Source: Burkholderia sp. S171 (lineage in GTDB: Bacteria > Pseudomonadota > Gammaproteobacteria > Burkholderiales > Burkholderiaceae). Taken from it: a stretch of DNA of 64,000 nucleotides. A program made the position numbers and the translations under genes. Below the pieces are notes generated by a model. That model was given only the letters and a program-made list of their open reading frames with translations. It was not told the DNA's origin and searched no databases. Each line of letters opens with the position of its first letter. The stretch's first letter is position 1. Below, piece after piece: positions 34,554 through 43,614 of the stretch. The stretch spans positions 1-64,000 of the forward strand of contig NZ_LMUF01000016.1 in assembly GCF_009766085.1 (NCBI RefSeq), read 5' to 3'.

Positions 34554-35768
34554 TCACGACACGCCGGTCAATGCAGCAGCGAGCGTTGCCGGAACGCCCG
34601 CGCCGGCTGCTAGCTGCGGCGTTTTATGCCAGTCCGCACAACGCTGCAACGCCTTTCGCAGGTCGGACGTCAAGCCTGTGCCCACCCGCACGCCCGGTTC
34701 GATATGCAACGACTTGAGTTCGAAGATCCCTTGCGTGCGATGGGCTTTTGCATCGACCCGTCCAATCAGGCGGCCACGATGCAAGATAGGGAGTGCGAAG
34801 TAACCGTATTTGCGTTTTGCAGCGGGCGTATAGCACTCGATCGCGTAGTCGAACCCGAACAACGTGCTCGCGCGCTTGCGGTCCCATACCACCGGATCGA
34901 ACGGCGACAGCACCGTGGTCACCGTGGAAGCCAGGCGACCGGCGACCACATCGTCCAGCTTGTCCGCCAGGTCACGGTGCACGAACGCATCCGTCTTCCA
35001 GTCATCGACTCGCACGGATATCAGCTCACCGGCATCGGCCAGTTCATGTAGCGCGGAGGCGTAGGGACGGCGGGGCATGCGGTAATAGTCCGCGACCCAG
35101 TCGGCACGGACGATGCCGAGCGCACGGCAAGCCCGCTTGAGCAGTTCTTGCGGGACCGCTTCGGCAGGCGGCAGGTCGCGCGCGTCATTCCAGTCCGGCA
35201 GCACGCGCTCGGTCACATCGTAGATCCGATGAAAATTGCGTCGTTCCGCGACCATCAGTTCGCCGGTCGCGAACAACACTTCCAGATGACGTTTCTCGGG
35301 TTTCCAATCCCACCAGCCGCTGCCATTGCCGCCTTCGCGGGCGAAGTCCGCCGAGCGAATGGGGCCGGTCGATCGAATGCGTTCGAGCAGCCGCTCGATG
35401 TCGTCGCGATGTTTCGCATGCCAGTCTGCCGCATATTTCCAGCCCATCCCGACAGGATCAAGCATTCGATGCCGCAACAGCCCGTAGTCTTCTATCGGCA
35501 CAAGGCAGGCTTCGTGTGACCAGTATTCGAACAGGGAACCCTCGGCCAGATGTTCGTCGAGCCATTGCGGTTGATAGTCACCAAGCCGGCTGAATAGAAC
35601 AAGGTAAGGACTACGAGCGACCACGTGGATGGTATCGATCTGCAACTGCGCCATGCTGCGAATTGCGCCAAGCACGTCCGTTTTTGTCGCCTTGCGGCGC
35701 GGCGGCGCAAGCAGTCCTTGGGCTATCAAATGCAGCGTACGGGCGGCCGACAGGGGGATTGTCTTCAT
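34554..35768 (-). CDS. YcaQ/AlkX-family DNA glycosylase (winged-helix)
   Basis: 404 residues. The QxD motif typical of the interstrand-crosslink glycosylase family is in MAQLQIDTIHVVARSPYLVLFSRLGDY, followed by EYWSHEACLVPIEDY and several winged-helix units. Members remove alkylated bases or unhook crosslinks. ATG 35768 is the natural start. It is monocistronic and convergent with the hydratase. E. coli YcaQ is of similar length. Confidence 0.82.
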   Translation of the reverse strand: MKTIPLSAARTLHLIAQGLLAPPRRKATKTDVLGAIRSMAQLQIDTIHVVARSPYLVLFSRLGDYQPQWLDEHLAEGSLFEYWSHEACLVPIEDYGLLRHRMLDPVGMGWKYAADWHAKHRDDIERLLERIRSTGPIRSADFAREGGNGSGWWDWKPEKRHLEVLFATGELMVAERRNFHRIYDVTERVLPDWNDARDLPPAEAVPQELLKRACRALGIVRADWVADYYRMPRRPYASALHELADAGELISVRVDDWKTDAFVHRDLADKLDDVVAGRLASTVTTVLSPFDPVVWDRKRASTLFGFDYAIECYTPAAKRKYGYFALPILHRGRLIGRVDAKAHRTQGIFELKSLHIEPGVRVGTGLTSDLRKALQRCADWHKTPQLAAGAGVPATLAAALTGVS

Positions 35769-35953
35769 GCGGTGAGCTCATCAGCGGAGGCGCGTTGGTC
35801 GGATACGTTACCAGAGGACCGGTTTGACCGCGCGGTGGCGAATGCGCGCCCGGCCAACCCTCATACGCAACCCTGTCCCCACCGTCATCTAAGCATTTTC
35901 CCCTACACGCAAATCGCTTGACTGCGAAAAAATGGCAACCTACATTTTGATCC

Positions 35954-35966
35954 TGTTCATACATGT
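35954..35966. promoter_or_regulatory. Motif shared by porin and gntR upstream regions, copy 1
   Basis: TGTTCATACATGT, 75 bases before the porin start. An identical 13-mer is at 37089-37101, before the neighbouring GntR gene. Confidence 0.55.
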
Positions 35967-36041
35967 ACTTTTTGTAACGGATAGGTAGGTCAGCTTGTTC
36001 ACTGCTGTAGCACGTCCGCTATTTTTACAACCGGGGGGTAT

Positions 36042-37058
36042 ATGAAGCTGGGTCGATACGCTGCGTGTGCAGCGTTGTTGTCGTGTAGTTATGCTCACGC
36101 GGATTCTGGCGTGACGCTTTACGGTATCGTGGATGAATTCTTTCAGTACGTTAATACTGGCAATCACTACACCGCTGCTGTCGGATCAAGTTCCGAGTGG
36201 GCCAGCCGGTTTGGATTAAAAGGCTCCGAGGATATCGGCGACGGCAACAAGGTCAATTTCCAGCTCGAGAACGGCTTTAATCCGAACGACGGCACATTCG
36301 CATCCGCGGGCCTGATGTTTAACCGGCAGGCGTGGGTGGGTTTTTCGGGTAATTGGGGTGAAGTGCGACTGGGCCGTCAAAACTCACCAGTCTTTTACGA
36401 CCAGGGTTATCTGGATGCATTCGGGGCAGCGACTCAGGCGTCCGGGTTCAGTAACATGATGACCTACGTTGTGCGCACGAGTAATACCGTGTCGTACCAG
36501 TCACCGGTCATAGCAGGCTTGCAGGCGGGTGTATATGCCGGTTTTGGCGATGCCGGCGGATTGCGCTCCGCGGGTTCCAGCTATCAGGCCGACCTCCAGT
36601 ACAACAGCGGGCCGATCGCCGCTGCCGTGGCGTGGCAGGCTGTGAAAAACTCGAGTAATTCCTCAACCGATACCGCCGTTGAGGCTGGAGCGTCCTACAC
36701 CATCCAGAAGGCAACGATTTATGCCGGCTATGCCGCCAGCAGATGGACGGACATTAATCTGAATGTCGACGTTTATGGTATTTCCGGTAAATATCAATTC
36801 ACGCCTACCGTATTTGTCGCATTAGGCTATACCGCATTACATGATAAAACTGCCGCCGCCGATAATGCGAATCAAATTGCCGCAATGGCTCAATATGATC
36901 TCTCTAAAACGACCAGCGTATATGGCACGGTTTCCTATCTGACCAACCACAACCAGGCCGCTTATACGCTGGCGGGATCGGCGAATCCGGGCTTGCCGCT
37001 GGCCTATCCAGGCGCCAATCCTCATGGCATCTCGATTGGCATGTTCCATAAATTCTAG
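36042..37058 (+). CDS. Outer-membrane porin (Gram-negative general porin)
   Basis: 338 residues. A signal peptide ending AHADS is followed by the standard beta-proteobacterial porin start GVTLYGIVDEFFQYVN. Other family motifs are SSEWASRFGLKGSEDIGDG, VNFQLENGF, FNRQAWVGFSG and GEVRLGRQNSPVFYDQ, with the terminal Phe required for outer-membrane insertion. A 16-strand trimeric barrel is expected. It is followed by a GntR gene and an ABC transporter whose substrate it may admit; a shared 13-bp motif supports co-regulation. The ribosome site is a run of G before the ATG. Confidence 0.9.
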   Translation: MKLGRYAACAALLSCSYAHADSGVTLYGIVDEFFQYVNTGNHYTAAVGSSSEWASRFGLKGSEDIGDGNKVNFQLENGFNPNDGTFASAGLMFNRQAWVGFSGNWGEVRLGRQNSPVFYDQGYLDAFGAATQASGFSNMMTYVVRTSNTVSYQSPVIAGLQAGVYAGFGDAGGLRSAGSSYQADLQYNSGPIAAAVAWQAVKNSSNSSTDTAVEAGASYTIQKATIYAGYAASRWTDINLNVDVYGISGKYQFTPTVFVALGYTALHDKTAAADNANQIAAMAQYDLSKTTSVYGTVSYLTNHNQAAYTLAGSANPGLPLAYPGANPHGISIGMFHKF

Positions 37059-37088
37059 ATCTTATTGTTGGCCCAACGTGTACAAACA

Positions 37089-37101
37089 TGTTCATACATG
37101 T
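37089..37101. promoter_or_regulatory. Motif shared by porin and gntR upstream regions, copy 2
   Basis: TGTTCATACATGT within ACATGTTCATACATGTTC, 40 bases before the GntR start. It is identical to the copy before the porin, and is probably the operator of this GntR protein. Confidence 0.55.
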
Positions 37102-37140
37102 TCGCTTAAAAGAAAGGTCAACACGATTGGGGGCGCTGCG

Positions 37141-37860
37141 ATGAAAAAACGTTTGAACAATGTGGGCGCCTCGAAAGCGGAAATGGTCGCCGCGGCGATC
37201 CAGGACGAGATTTTGACCGGGCGTTTGCCGTACGGCGTGTTGCTGGAAAGTGAGAGTGAGTTGGTGCAGCGGTTCTCGGTCAGCCGAAACACGATTCGCA
37301 AAGGTCTCGAGGAACTGATGAACACGGGCCTGATCACCCGCAAGGTAGGCGTGGGTTCGTTTGTCACCTACAACGGCCAGACGCTGGATAGTGCACTCGG
37401 CTGGTCAAAGGCGCTTGAAACGGCGGACGGCGGCGCTCAAACCCGGTTGTTGCAAATCAGGATGATCCAGGATGAAAAGCTCGCCGCTGAATTGTCGCTG
37501 GAACAGCCTGCATTTATCGCAGTGGACCGACAACGCTTGTTGGCGGACTCGGAACGGCCGATCTCGCTCGAACTGAGCCGGATTCCGTTTTCCGACCGGT
37601 TGGCGGATCTGCCGTTGCAAGGGCTGATCGGCGGTTCGCTGAACCAGACCTTGATTGAATACGGAATGGCCGCGGATCACGGCGAAGAATGGGCGGAGGT
37701 GATCGGGCTCGATCAAGCCAACGCCGACATCCTGAAACATCCTCCGGGCACGTCGTTCCTGCGCACCCGTCGTCTCACACGCGACAAGAACGGCAACCCG
37801 GTCGAATACGTCGTCAGTCTGCTCGACCCCGACTATTTTGGATTGCACCTGGAATTTTGA
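37141..37860 (+). CDS. GntR-family (HutC/UTRA) regulator
   Basis: 239 residues from ATG 37141 (the frame is open from 37024). Winged helix at about 12-75 with LLESESELVQRFSVSRNTIRKGLEEL, then a UTRA ligand domain (about 95-235) ending SLLDPDYFGLHLEF. It lies between the porin and the ABC transporter genes, and its upstream motif recurs before the porin. It probably controls all three units in response to the transported solute, which is unknown. Confidence 0.85.
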   Translation: MKKRLNNVGASKAEMVAAAIQDEILTGRLPYGVLLESESELVQRFSVSRNTIRKGLEELMNTGLITRKVGVGSFVTYNGQTLDSALGWSKALETADGGAQTRLLQIRMIQDEKLAAELSLEQPAFIAVDRQRLLADSERPISLELSRIPFSDRLADLPLQGLIGGSLNQTLIEYGMAADHGEEWAEVIGLDQANADILKHPPGTSFLRTRRLTRDKNGNPVEYVVSLLDPDYFGLHLEF

Positions 37861-38061
37861 AAATGCCTGAGGCGGCCGAGCAGGGGCAACTTTGCGCGGG
37901 TCTATGCGGCCGTTTGCATACGCGCTAGCTCAGCAGCGGGCAGGGCAGTGGCAACTGAATTGGAAAGGTCCTCGCGTTTGATTATTCACTAAGTTGTATT
38001 AACTAGTTACTGCCGCAGCCTGTGCTGCTTGAGTTCAACATGATTGTCGGGAGTCCATGAA

Positions 38062-39129
38062 ATGGCATTGATCGATAAAATATTTAAACGGGCATTGACG
38101 TGCGTGATGGCAACGGCCTCCCTGGCTTCGTTCGCCGCGCACGCCGAAGATATTCACGTGCTGAACTGGAAGGGATATGGCACGGACGAGCCTTGGGCGC
38201 TCAAGGAATTCGAAGCGAAGACCGGGTATCACGTGGTCAACGACTTCTTCAATTCCGAGCAGGAAATGCTCACCAAGCTGCGCACCAACCCGGGCGCGTA
38301 CGACGTGGTGATGGTCAACAGTGCGTTCAACCAGCAAGCACGCGAACAAAACCTGCTGCAGCCTATCGATGTAACGGGGATGTCGAACGTCGCGGATCTG
38401 AATCCCAAGATGCGCCATTCGCATTTGCTCGAGATCGGCGGCCAGAGCTACGGCATTCCGTGGGTGTGGGGCGTGACATCGTTTGCCGTCAACGACACAA
38501 AGATCCACCCTGTTCCGGACACCATCCAGGCGCTGTGGGACCCGGCGTACAAAGGCCATGTCGGCATGCGTGACGACGCAATTGAAGCGGTCCAGTTCGC
38601 AGCGCTCGCGACGGGCCAGAATATCAACGACATCAAGAATCTCGATGCCGTGAAGGACAAGCTCAAGGCACTGACAGGTCAACTGAAAACGTTCTGGAGT
38701 TCAGAGAACGACTGGAACCAGTACGTGGCGTCGGGGGTGTTTTATATCTCTACGTATTGGAGCGGATCAGCCGCACGTGCCCGCAACAAATTCAACCTTC
38801 CGGTCACGTTCGTGATCCCGAAGGAAGGGGCGATCGGCTGGCTGGATTCGCTGTCAATTCCCAAGGGCGCGCATAACGTCGCGGGCGCGAAAGCCTTCAT
38901 CAACACCATGATCGATCCTGGCTTCTACACGCAGTGGGATTCCCGTGTCGGCGCACCGGTATCGGCGAACCTGAAGGCGGTTGCAGCGTTGCCATCCAAT
39001 GCGTTCAACCGTGCGGTGCTGGCGAATCCGGCGGTGCAGTCGCGGATCCAGTTCCAGGAGCCGATCACCGACGACAGGCGTAAGGCCTACCTGCAGTTGT
39101 GGCAGGAAATCAAGGCCCAGGCCGACTGA
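38062..39129 (+). CDS. Spermidine/putrescine-family periplasmic binding protein
   Basis: 355 residues from ATG 38062, with GGGAG eight bases upstream. The signal peptide ends FAAHAE; the mature start DIHVLNWKGYGTDEPWALKEFEAKTGYHV is typical of PotD/PotF relatives. Later motifs are YDVVMVNSAFNQQ and VGMRDDAIEAV. It serves the two permeases and ATPase that follow. Family members bind polyamines, but also amino acids and opines, and no catabolic gene is here to decide the substrate. Confidence 0.85.
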   Translation: MALIDKIFKRALTCVMATASLASFAAHAEDIHVLNWKGYGTDEPWALKEFEAKTGYHVVNDFFNSEQEMLTKLRTNPGAYDVVMVNSAFNQQAREQNLLQPIDVTGMSNVADLNPKMRHSHLLEIGGQSYGIPWVWGVTSFAVNDTKIHPVPDTIQALWDPAYKGHVGMRDDAIEAVQFAALATGQNINDIKNLDAVKDKLKALTGQLKTFWSSENDWNQYVASGVFYISTYWSGSAARARNKFNLPVTFVIPKEGAIGWLDSLSIPKGAHNVAGAKAFINTMIDPGFYTQWDSRVGAPVSANLKAVAALPSNAFNRAVLANPAVQSRIQFQEPITDDRRKAYLQLWQEIKAQAD

Positions 39130-39147
39130 CGACGTCAAGGAAGTGCC

Positions 39148-40020
39148 ATGAAATTTGTCCTCAGTTCGCCGCAAGGCCGACCGCTGGTTCGCGCCATGAC
39201 GCTGGCCGGGCCCGCTTACGTGTGGCTCCTGCTGGCGGTGTTCCTGCCTTTATCGGTCATGTTGTTCTACAGCTTCATGTCCGACGTGCCGACGAGCGGC
39301 GGCACCTGGTCGCTGACGTTCCAGAACTACCTGACGTTCTTCGATGAACCGCTGTATCGGAAGTTGATGGTGCGTTCACTTGGACTCAGCGCCCAGGTCA
39401 CGTTGATCTGCACCGTGCTCGGTTTTCCGTGCGCCTACATGCTCGCGAAAGTAATACGCGGACGCACGCGTGAAGCGCTGTTCCTGCTGATCATCCTGCC
39501 GTTCTGGAGCAACGGGCTCGTGCGGATATTCTCCTGGAATATGGTGCTGCGCAGCGGCGGACTGGTGGACTGGGTGCTTAATCATCTGTGGCCGTGGACG
39601 GTCAACACTGACCTGATGTTCTCTTATCCGGCGATCGTGATTGGACTGGTGCATTCCTACTTGCCGTATTCGGTGCTGACCGCCTATTTGAGCTTGCAGG
39701 CGATTGACGACTCCCTGATCGAAGCAGCCCGTTCAATGGGCGCGGGACGCCTGACCATCCTGCGCCGGCTGATCCTGCCTCTCGCCATGCCCGGAATGCT
39801 TGCTGGTGCCGTACTGACCTTCGTGCCGGTGGTGGGGGCGTTCATGGAGCCCAGGTTGCTCGGCGGGCGCAAGGGCACGTTCATTGGCACGGTCATCGAG
39901 GACCAGTTCGTCGCCGTATTCAACTGGCCGCTTGGCGCTGCATTGTCGTTCACGCTGCTGGCCCTCGTGCTGGCAATCCTGTTCGCCGGCATGCGGCTCT
40001 CGCGGAGGAAGGACAAATGA
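39148..40020 (+). CDS. PotB-type ABC transporter permease
   Basis: 290 residues with six predicted helices, the first AGPAYVWLLLAVFLPLSVMLFY. The EAA loop is DSLIEAARSMGAGRLTILRRLILPLAMPG. It is the first of two permeases in the operon after the binding protein, overlapping the second by four bases. The ribosome site is GGAAG before ATG 39148. Confidence 0.87.
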   Translation: MKFVLSSPQGRPLVRAMTLAGPAYVWLLLAVFLPLSVMLFYSFMSDVPTSGGTWSLTFQNYLTFFDEPLYRKLMVRSLGLSAQVTLICTVLGFPCAYMLAKVIRGRTREALFLLIILPFWSNGLVRIFSWNMVLRSGGLVDWVLNHLWPWTVNTDLMFSYPAIVIGLVHSYLPYSVLTAYLSLQAIDDSLIEAARSMGAGRLTILRRLILPLAMPGMLAGAVLTFVPVVGAFMEPRLLGGRKGTFIGTVIEDQFVAVFNWPLGAALSFTLLALVLAILFAGMRLSRRKDK

Positions 40021-40889
40021 AACAGGACAACACCATCGGGTCAATCGAGCTGGACTCCCCGGACGTCTCCAGCGCGCCGCATACCCCGCGTCGAAGGACG
40101 TGGAGCGTGGGTGCAGCGCTTGGCGCGATCGGCTACGGGTATGTCGTGGTCATGATCGGCTTCTTATATCTGCCGATTCTGGTCATGGCGTTGATGTCGG
40201 CTAACGCGTCACCGCTCTACGAATTGCCATTTCATTTCACCACGCACTGGTATCAGGCGCTCGCCGAAGACGGTGTGTTGAAGGCGGCAGCATTCAGGAG
40301 CATCGGGATCGCGCTGTGGACCACGTTGTTATCCACCATTCTCGGCGTGATGGCGTCGCTGGCTTTCTTTCGATACGACTTCGCGGGCAAGCGTTTCCTG
40401 CAAGCCATGCTGTTCCCGCCGATGGCGATCCCGTGGCTGATCACGGGCACCGCGATGCTGATCTTCTTCTTTGCGATTGGTATTGGGCGCGGCTTGCACG
40501 CCATCATGCTCGGTCACGTGGCGCTCGCGTTGCCCTACGTGATCATCGTGGTCGGTGCGCGCTTGCGTACGTTCTCACCGGAACTGGAACTGGCCGCCCG
40601 ATCGCTTGGCGCGAGCGGCTGGCAGATCACGTGGCGCGTGACCTTGCCTGCGATTGCGCCGGGCGTGGTGGCGGGGGCCTTGTTTGCATTCGCTGTTTCG
40701 TTCGACCAGTTCGTGGTGTCGTACTTCCTGTCTGACCCGGGCGAGACCACGCTACCGGTGGAAATATATAGCGCAATCCGCAAGGGTTTTACGCCCGAGA
40801 TCAACGCAATTTCAACCATCATCATTGTCGTGTCGATGGGCACGATGTTGATCGTGTCACGGCTGTATCGATTTGGTGGAGAGCAATAA
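40017..40889 (+). CDS. PotC-type ABC transporter permease
   Basis: 290 residues. A hydrophilic N-terminus of about 35 residues precedes six helices (YVVVMIGFLYLPILVMALM first). The EAA loop is ELELAARSLGASGWQITWRVTLPAIAPG, and FAFAVSFDQFVVSYFLSDPGETTLPVEIYSAIRKG is typical of PotC. It overlaps the upstream permease (ATGA) and the ATPase gene start by one base. Confidence 0.87.
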   Translation: MKQDNTIGSIELDSPDVSSAPHTPRRRTWSVGAALGAIGYGYVVVMIGFLYLPILVMALMSANASPLYELPFHFTTHWYQALAEDGVLKAAAFRSIGIALWTTLLSTILGVMASLAFFRYDFAGKRFLQAMLFPPMAIPWLITGTAMLIFFFAIGIGRGLHAIMLGHVALALPYVIIVVGARLRTFSPELELAARSLGASGWQITWRVTLPAIAPGVVAGALFAFAVSFDQFVVSYFLSDPGETTLPVEIYSAIRKGFTPEINAISTIIIVVSMGTMLIVSRLYRFGGEQ

Positions 40890-41944
40890 TGGCCGAAGTC
40901 AACGTAATCAAGGTATCGAAGCAATATGGCGAATCACGCGCACTGGATGACGTCTCCATCCGTTTCGCGGAGGGCGGCCTCTATGGCTTGCTCGGACCGT
41001 CCGGCAGCGGCAAGACGACGCTCCTGCGTATGATTGCCGGCTTTGTGTTCCCGGATAGCGGACAGATTCGCATTGACGACCAGCCGGTCGAACGCTTGCC
41101 CGTGGAGCGGCGGGAGATTGGCATGGTGTTCCAGAACTATGCGTTGTTCCCGAATATGAACGTGGTCGACAACGTCGCATTCGGGCTGTCCGTGAGGCAT
41201 GTGGATAAGACCGAGATCAAGCGGCGTGTGGGCGAGGTGCTGGACCTCGTGCAACTCGGCAGCCTGCACGCACGCCGGATCAATCAGTTGTCGGGAGGCC
41301 AACGCCAGCGCGTCGCACTGGCTCGGGCTATCGTGACACGTCCGCGCGTGTTGCTGCTCGACGAGCCACTGAGCGCGCTGGACAAATCGTTGCGTGTGGA
41401 CATGCAGGTTGAATTGCGCCGGATCCAGCGCGATGTCGCGATCACGACCGTCTTCGTCACGCACGATCAGGAAGAAGCGCTAACGCTGAGTGATCGTGTA
41501 GGTATCCTGCGCGATGGAAAATTGATTCAAGAGGGCACTGCACGCGAGCTCTATGATCAACCAGCGAGCGAGTTCGCCGCCACGTTTCTCGGCGATGCCA
41601 ACATTCTCAATGGTCGACTTGAAACCGGCGGCATGCGCATTGACGATGGCAGCCTGATTCGTTTCGGATCGGGCTCAGCAGTATCCAACCAGACGAAGTG
41701 TGCGGTGCGTCCGGAGAAAATCGCGCTTCAACGTGCAACAGGCGAGGCCGCTCCGAGCGCGCATAACCGGCTGACGGCAGAGGTTGCCCATCACGTCTTT
41801 GCCGGTGTGAATACAACCTATATGCTCGACTGGTGCGGGCAGCGGCTCAAGGTCCATGTGCAAAACTCTGGCGAAGACCTGATTCCGGTCGGCTCGCAAG
41901 TGACGCTGAGTTGGTCACCCGACAGCACGGTCCTGGTTCATTGA
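40889..41944 (+). CDS. PotA-type ABC transporter ATPase
   Basis: 351 residues. Walker A is GPSGSGKTT (36-44), Q-loop FQNYALFPNMNV, signature LSGGQRQR, Walker B VLLLDEPLSALD and switch His FVTHDQEEAL. A C-terminal TOBE-type domain (about 280-350) is present. It is the last gene of the four-gene transporter operon. No metabolic gene follows; a region of alternative hairpins comes next. Confidence 0.9.
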   Translation: MAEVNVIKVSKQYGESRALDDVSIRFAEGGLYGLLGPSGSGKTTLLRMIAGFVFPDSGQIRIDDQPVERLPVERREIGMVFQNYALFPNMNVVDNVAFGLSVRHVDKTEIKRRVGEVLDLVQLGSLHARRINQLSGGQRQRVALARAIVTRPRVLLLDEPLSALDKSLRVDMQVELRRIQRDVAITTVFVTHDQEEALTLSDRVGILRDGKLIQEGTARELYDQPASEFAATFLGDANILNGRLETGGMRIDDGSLIRFGSGSAVSNQTKCAVRPEKIALQRATGEAAPSAHNRLTAEVAHHVFAGVNTTYMLDWCGQRLKVHVQNSGEDLIPVGSQVTLSWSPDSTVLVH

Positions 41945-41988
41945 CTAGCCTTCCGGATCCGTGGGCTCTCGCATCGCGAAGCGAACCC

Positions 41989-42055
41989 GGAGATGCGGCA
42001 TCGAGCCTCGTCATCTCCGCGCTCTTCATTTGCGGAGACAGTAAGCGAAATGAAG
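41989..42055 (+). promoter_or_regulatory. Set of mutually exclusive hairpins after the transporter operon
   Basis: GGAGATG (41989-41995) can pair with CATCTCC (42012-42018). TCTCCGC (42014-42020) can pair with GCGGAGA (42032-42038), and CTTCATTT (42024-42031) with AAATGAAG (42048-42055). The arms overlap, so the stems compete. It may be a terminator, an attenuator or a remnant of a riboswitch. Confidence 0.4.
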
Positions 42056-42186
42056 GAGGGCGCTACGGGGCGCGATAAACAAGGCACACGCATTTCATGC
42101 TACCGGGCGCGCATCGACAGATAGTTGAAACTCGGACTTACTAGTGTTAGCCGTGATTTCAGAAGTAAAATGCGCGCATACGACTC

Positions 42187-42217
42187 GTGGAAGCTGGTGC
42201 AAGTCCAGCGCGGTCCC
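42187..42217 (+). promoter_or_regulatory. Remnant resembling the core of a cobalamin riboswitch
   Basis: GGAAGCTGGTGCAAGTCCAG followed by CGCGGTCCC resembles the conserved GGGAAnCCGGTGnAAnTCCGG...GTCCC core of B12 riboswitches. The usual downstream part (GCCACTG and the final stem) is missing, because the sequence runs directly into a receptor fragment. Probably non-functional. Confidence 0.5.
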
Positions 42218-42489
42218 TGAACATCGATCACACGTGGGACGAGTTCCACTTGCACGCGCTGAGCACGGGCGTTTCCTTGCTTTACGGAGGATCGACCTAC
42301 GATGATCAGTTCAACGCGACGTACTTGCCTTCGTACACTACCGTTGGCTTGCGTGCCGCGTACAAGGTCAATTCGCATCTCACCGTGTCCGCCAATCTGT
42401 CCAACCTTTTTAACCGGCAGTACGTCACGGCATACGGGTACAACACGTTGGGCCGGACGGCATTCGGCAAGGTCGCTTACACTTTCTAA
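42215..42489 (+). pseudogene. 3' fragment of a TonB-dependent (BtuB-like) receptor
   Basis: About 90 codons that read as the last beta-strands of a TonB-dependent outer-membrane receptor: DEFHLHALSTGVSLLYGG, LPSYTTVGLRAAYKVNSHLTVSANLSNLFNRQYVTAYGYN and the terminal FGKVAYTF. Plug domain, signal peptide and most of the barrel are absent. The fragment joins directly to the riboswitch-like sequence, and cobF follows 34 bases later, so it is read as the end of a btuB-type vitamin B12 receptor gene left after a large internal deletion. The frame is open to a GTG inside the RNA motif, which is not a credible start. Confidence 0.7.
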
Positions 42490-42523
42490 TTGCTTGTTGT
42501 CATGACCCTCGCGAGTCCCGTTT

Positions 42524-43297
42524 ATGAAGCGCATTCTGATCATTGGTATTGGCGCCGGCAACCCCGACTATGTGACGATACAGGCGGTCAACGCGCTCAA
42601 CGAAGTCGATGTCTTCTTCGTGATGGACAAGGGCATTGCCAAGGGAAAGCTGATCGCGTTGCGCAAGGACATTTGCCGTCGTTTCATCAAGGGCAATGAC
42701 TACCGTTTCGCTGAAGCTAGCAGTCCTGATCGAGTACAAGACGCTGCCGGATATCGGGAAAGCGTCAAGCGTCTTAATGATGACAAAGAGGTCGTCTTTG
42801 AACGACTGATATCCGAAGAGATGTCCGATGGCGAATGCGGGGCGTTCCTCACCTGGGGCGACCCGACGCTTTACGACAGCACAATCCGGATCATTGACGC
42901 GATCATCAAGAAGGGCGGTCACGATCTCGAATATGAAGTGATTCCGGGGATCAGCAGCATCCAGGCTCTGGCGGCACAACACAAGATACCGTTGAATCGC
43001 ATTGGGGAATCGATCGAGATCACGACAGGAAGACGGATAGCCGAAGGTTTTCCGAACAACGTCGATAGCGTGGTGGTCATGCTGGACGCCGCAGGCGCTT
43101 ACAAGCGTTTCGCCGACCAGGACATCGACATTTACTGGGGTGCTTATATCGGCACACCGGACGAGATTCTGGTGGCAGGAAAACTCAAGGATGTGGTTGG
43201 GGATATCGAACGGATTCGTGCGCAAGCGCGCGAGGCGAATGGCTGGATCATGGATAGTTATTTGATGCGAAGGAACAGGCGTCGGGAGGAGGGGTAA
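42524..43297 (+). CDS. cobF: Precorrin-6A synthase (deacetylating) CobF
   Basis: 257-residue SAM-dependent tetrapyrrole methylase of the aerobic cobalamin pathway. It methylates C1 of precorrin-5 with loss of acetate. The N-terminal motif is IGIGAGNPDYVTIQAVNALNEVDVFFVMDKG; FLTWGDPTLYDSTIRI, VIPGISSIQALAAQHKIPLNRIG and VVVMLDAAGAYK are later family segments. It looks intact. No other cob gene is adjacent and the receptor gene in front is a remnant, so it has lost its usual neighbours. Confidence 0.9.
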   Translation: MKRILIIGIGAGNPDYVTIQAVNALNEVDVFFVMDKGIAKGKLIALRKDICRRFIKGNDYRFAEASSPDRVQDAAGYRESVKRLNDDKEVVFERLISEEMSDGECGAFLTWGDPTLYDSTIRIIDAIIKKGGHDLEYEVIPGISSIQALAAQHKIPLNRIGESIEITTGRRIAEGFPNNVDSVVVMLDAAGAYKRFADQDIDIYWGAYIGTPDEILVAGKLKDVVGDIERIRAQAREANGWIMDSYLMRRNRRREEG

Positions 43298-43614
43298 CGG
43301 CTTCCACGCGAAGATGTGTCGCTTATTTTGAGTCGCGCCCACTTTGTCCGAACGGCTCTCAAAGCGCACTTCGGTGTACGGAACTTATGTTTGGCAGAGG
43401 GTAAGGGCGCGCCGGCCCGCATCAACTCGACCGAAACGAGCGCATCGGGTTCCGACGCCCATAAGATGGTGGGGATCAGCATCGCGCATCTTCTCCGAGC
43501 GCCGCGCAAAGACGCTTAACTGAGGGACGCGATGTCCCGCGCAATCGCACACCGCGACGAGCGCTGCTATCGCAACATAACATTGCCTCGCTCATGCACT
43601 TCAGGGAGGTCTGT
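43298..43614. other. Intergenic, nothing recognised
   Basis: Between cobF and the convergent LprI-like gene. A 67-codon frame at 43316-43519 lacks family features. No clear terminator was found. Confidence 0.4.

Noticed and set aside
42187-42489. A complete 100-residue protein from GTG 42187
   Set aside because: The start lies in a riboswitch-like sequence and the product is only the last strands of a TonB-dependent receptor, so it is a pseudogene fragment.
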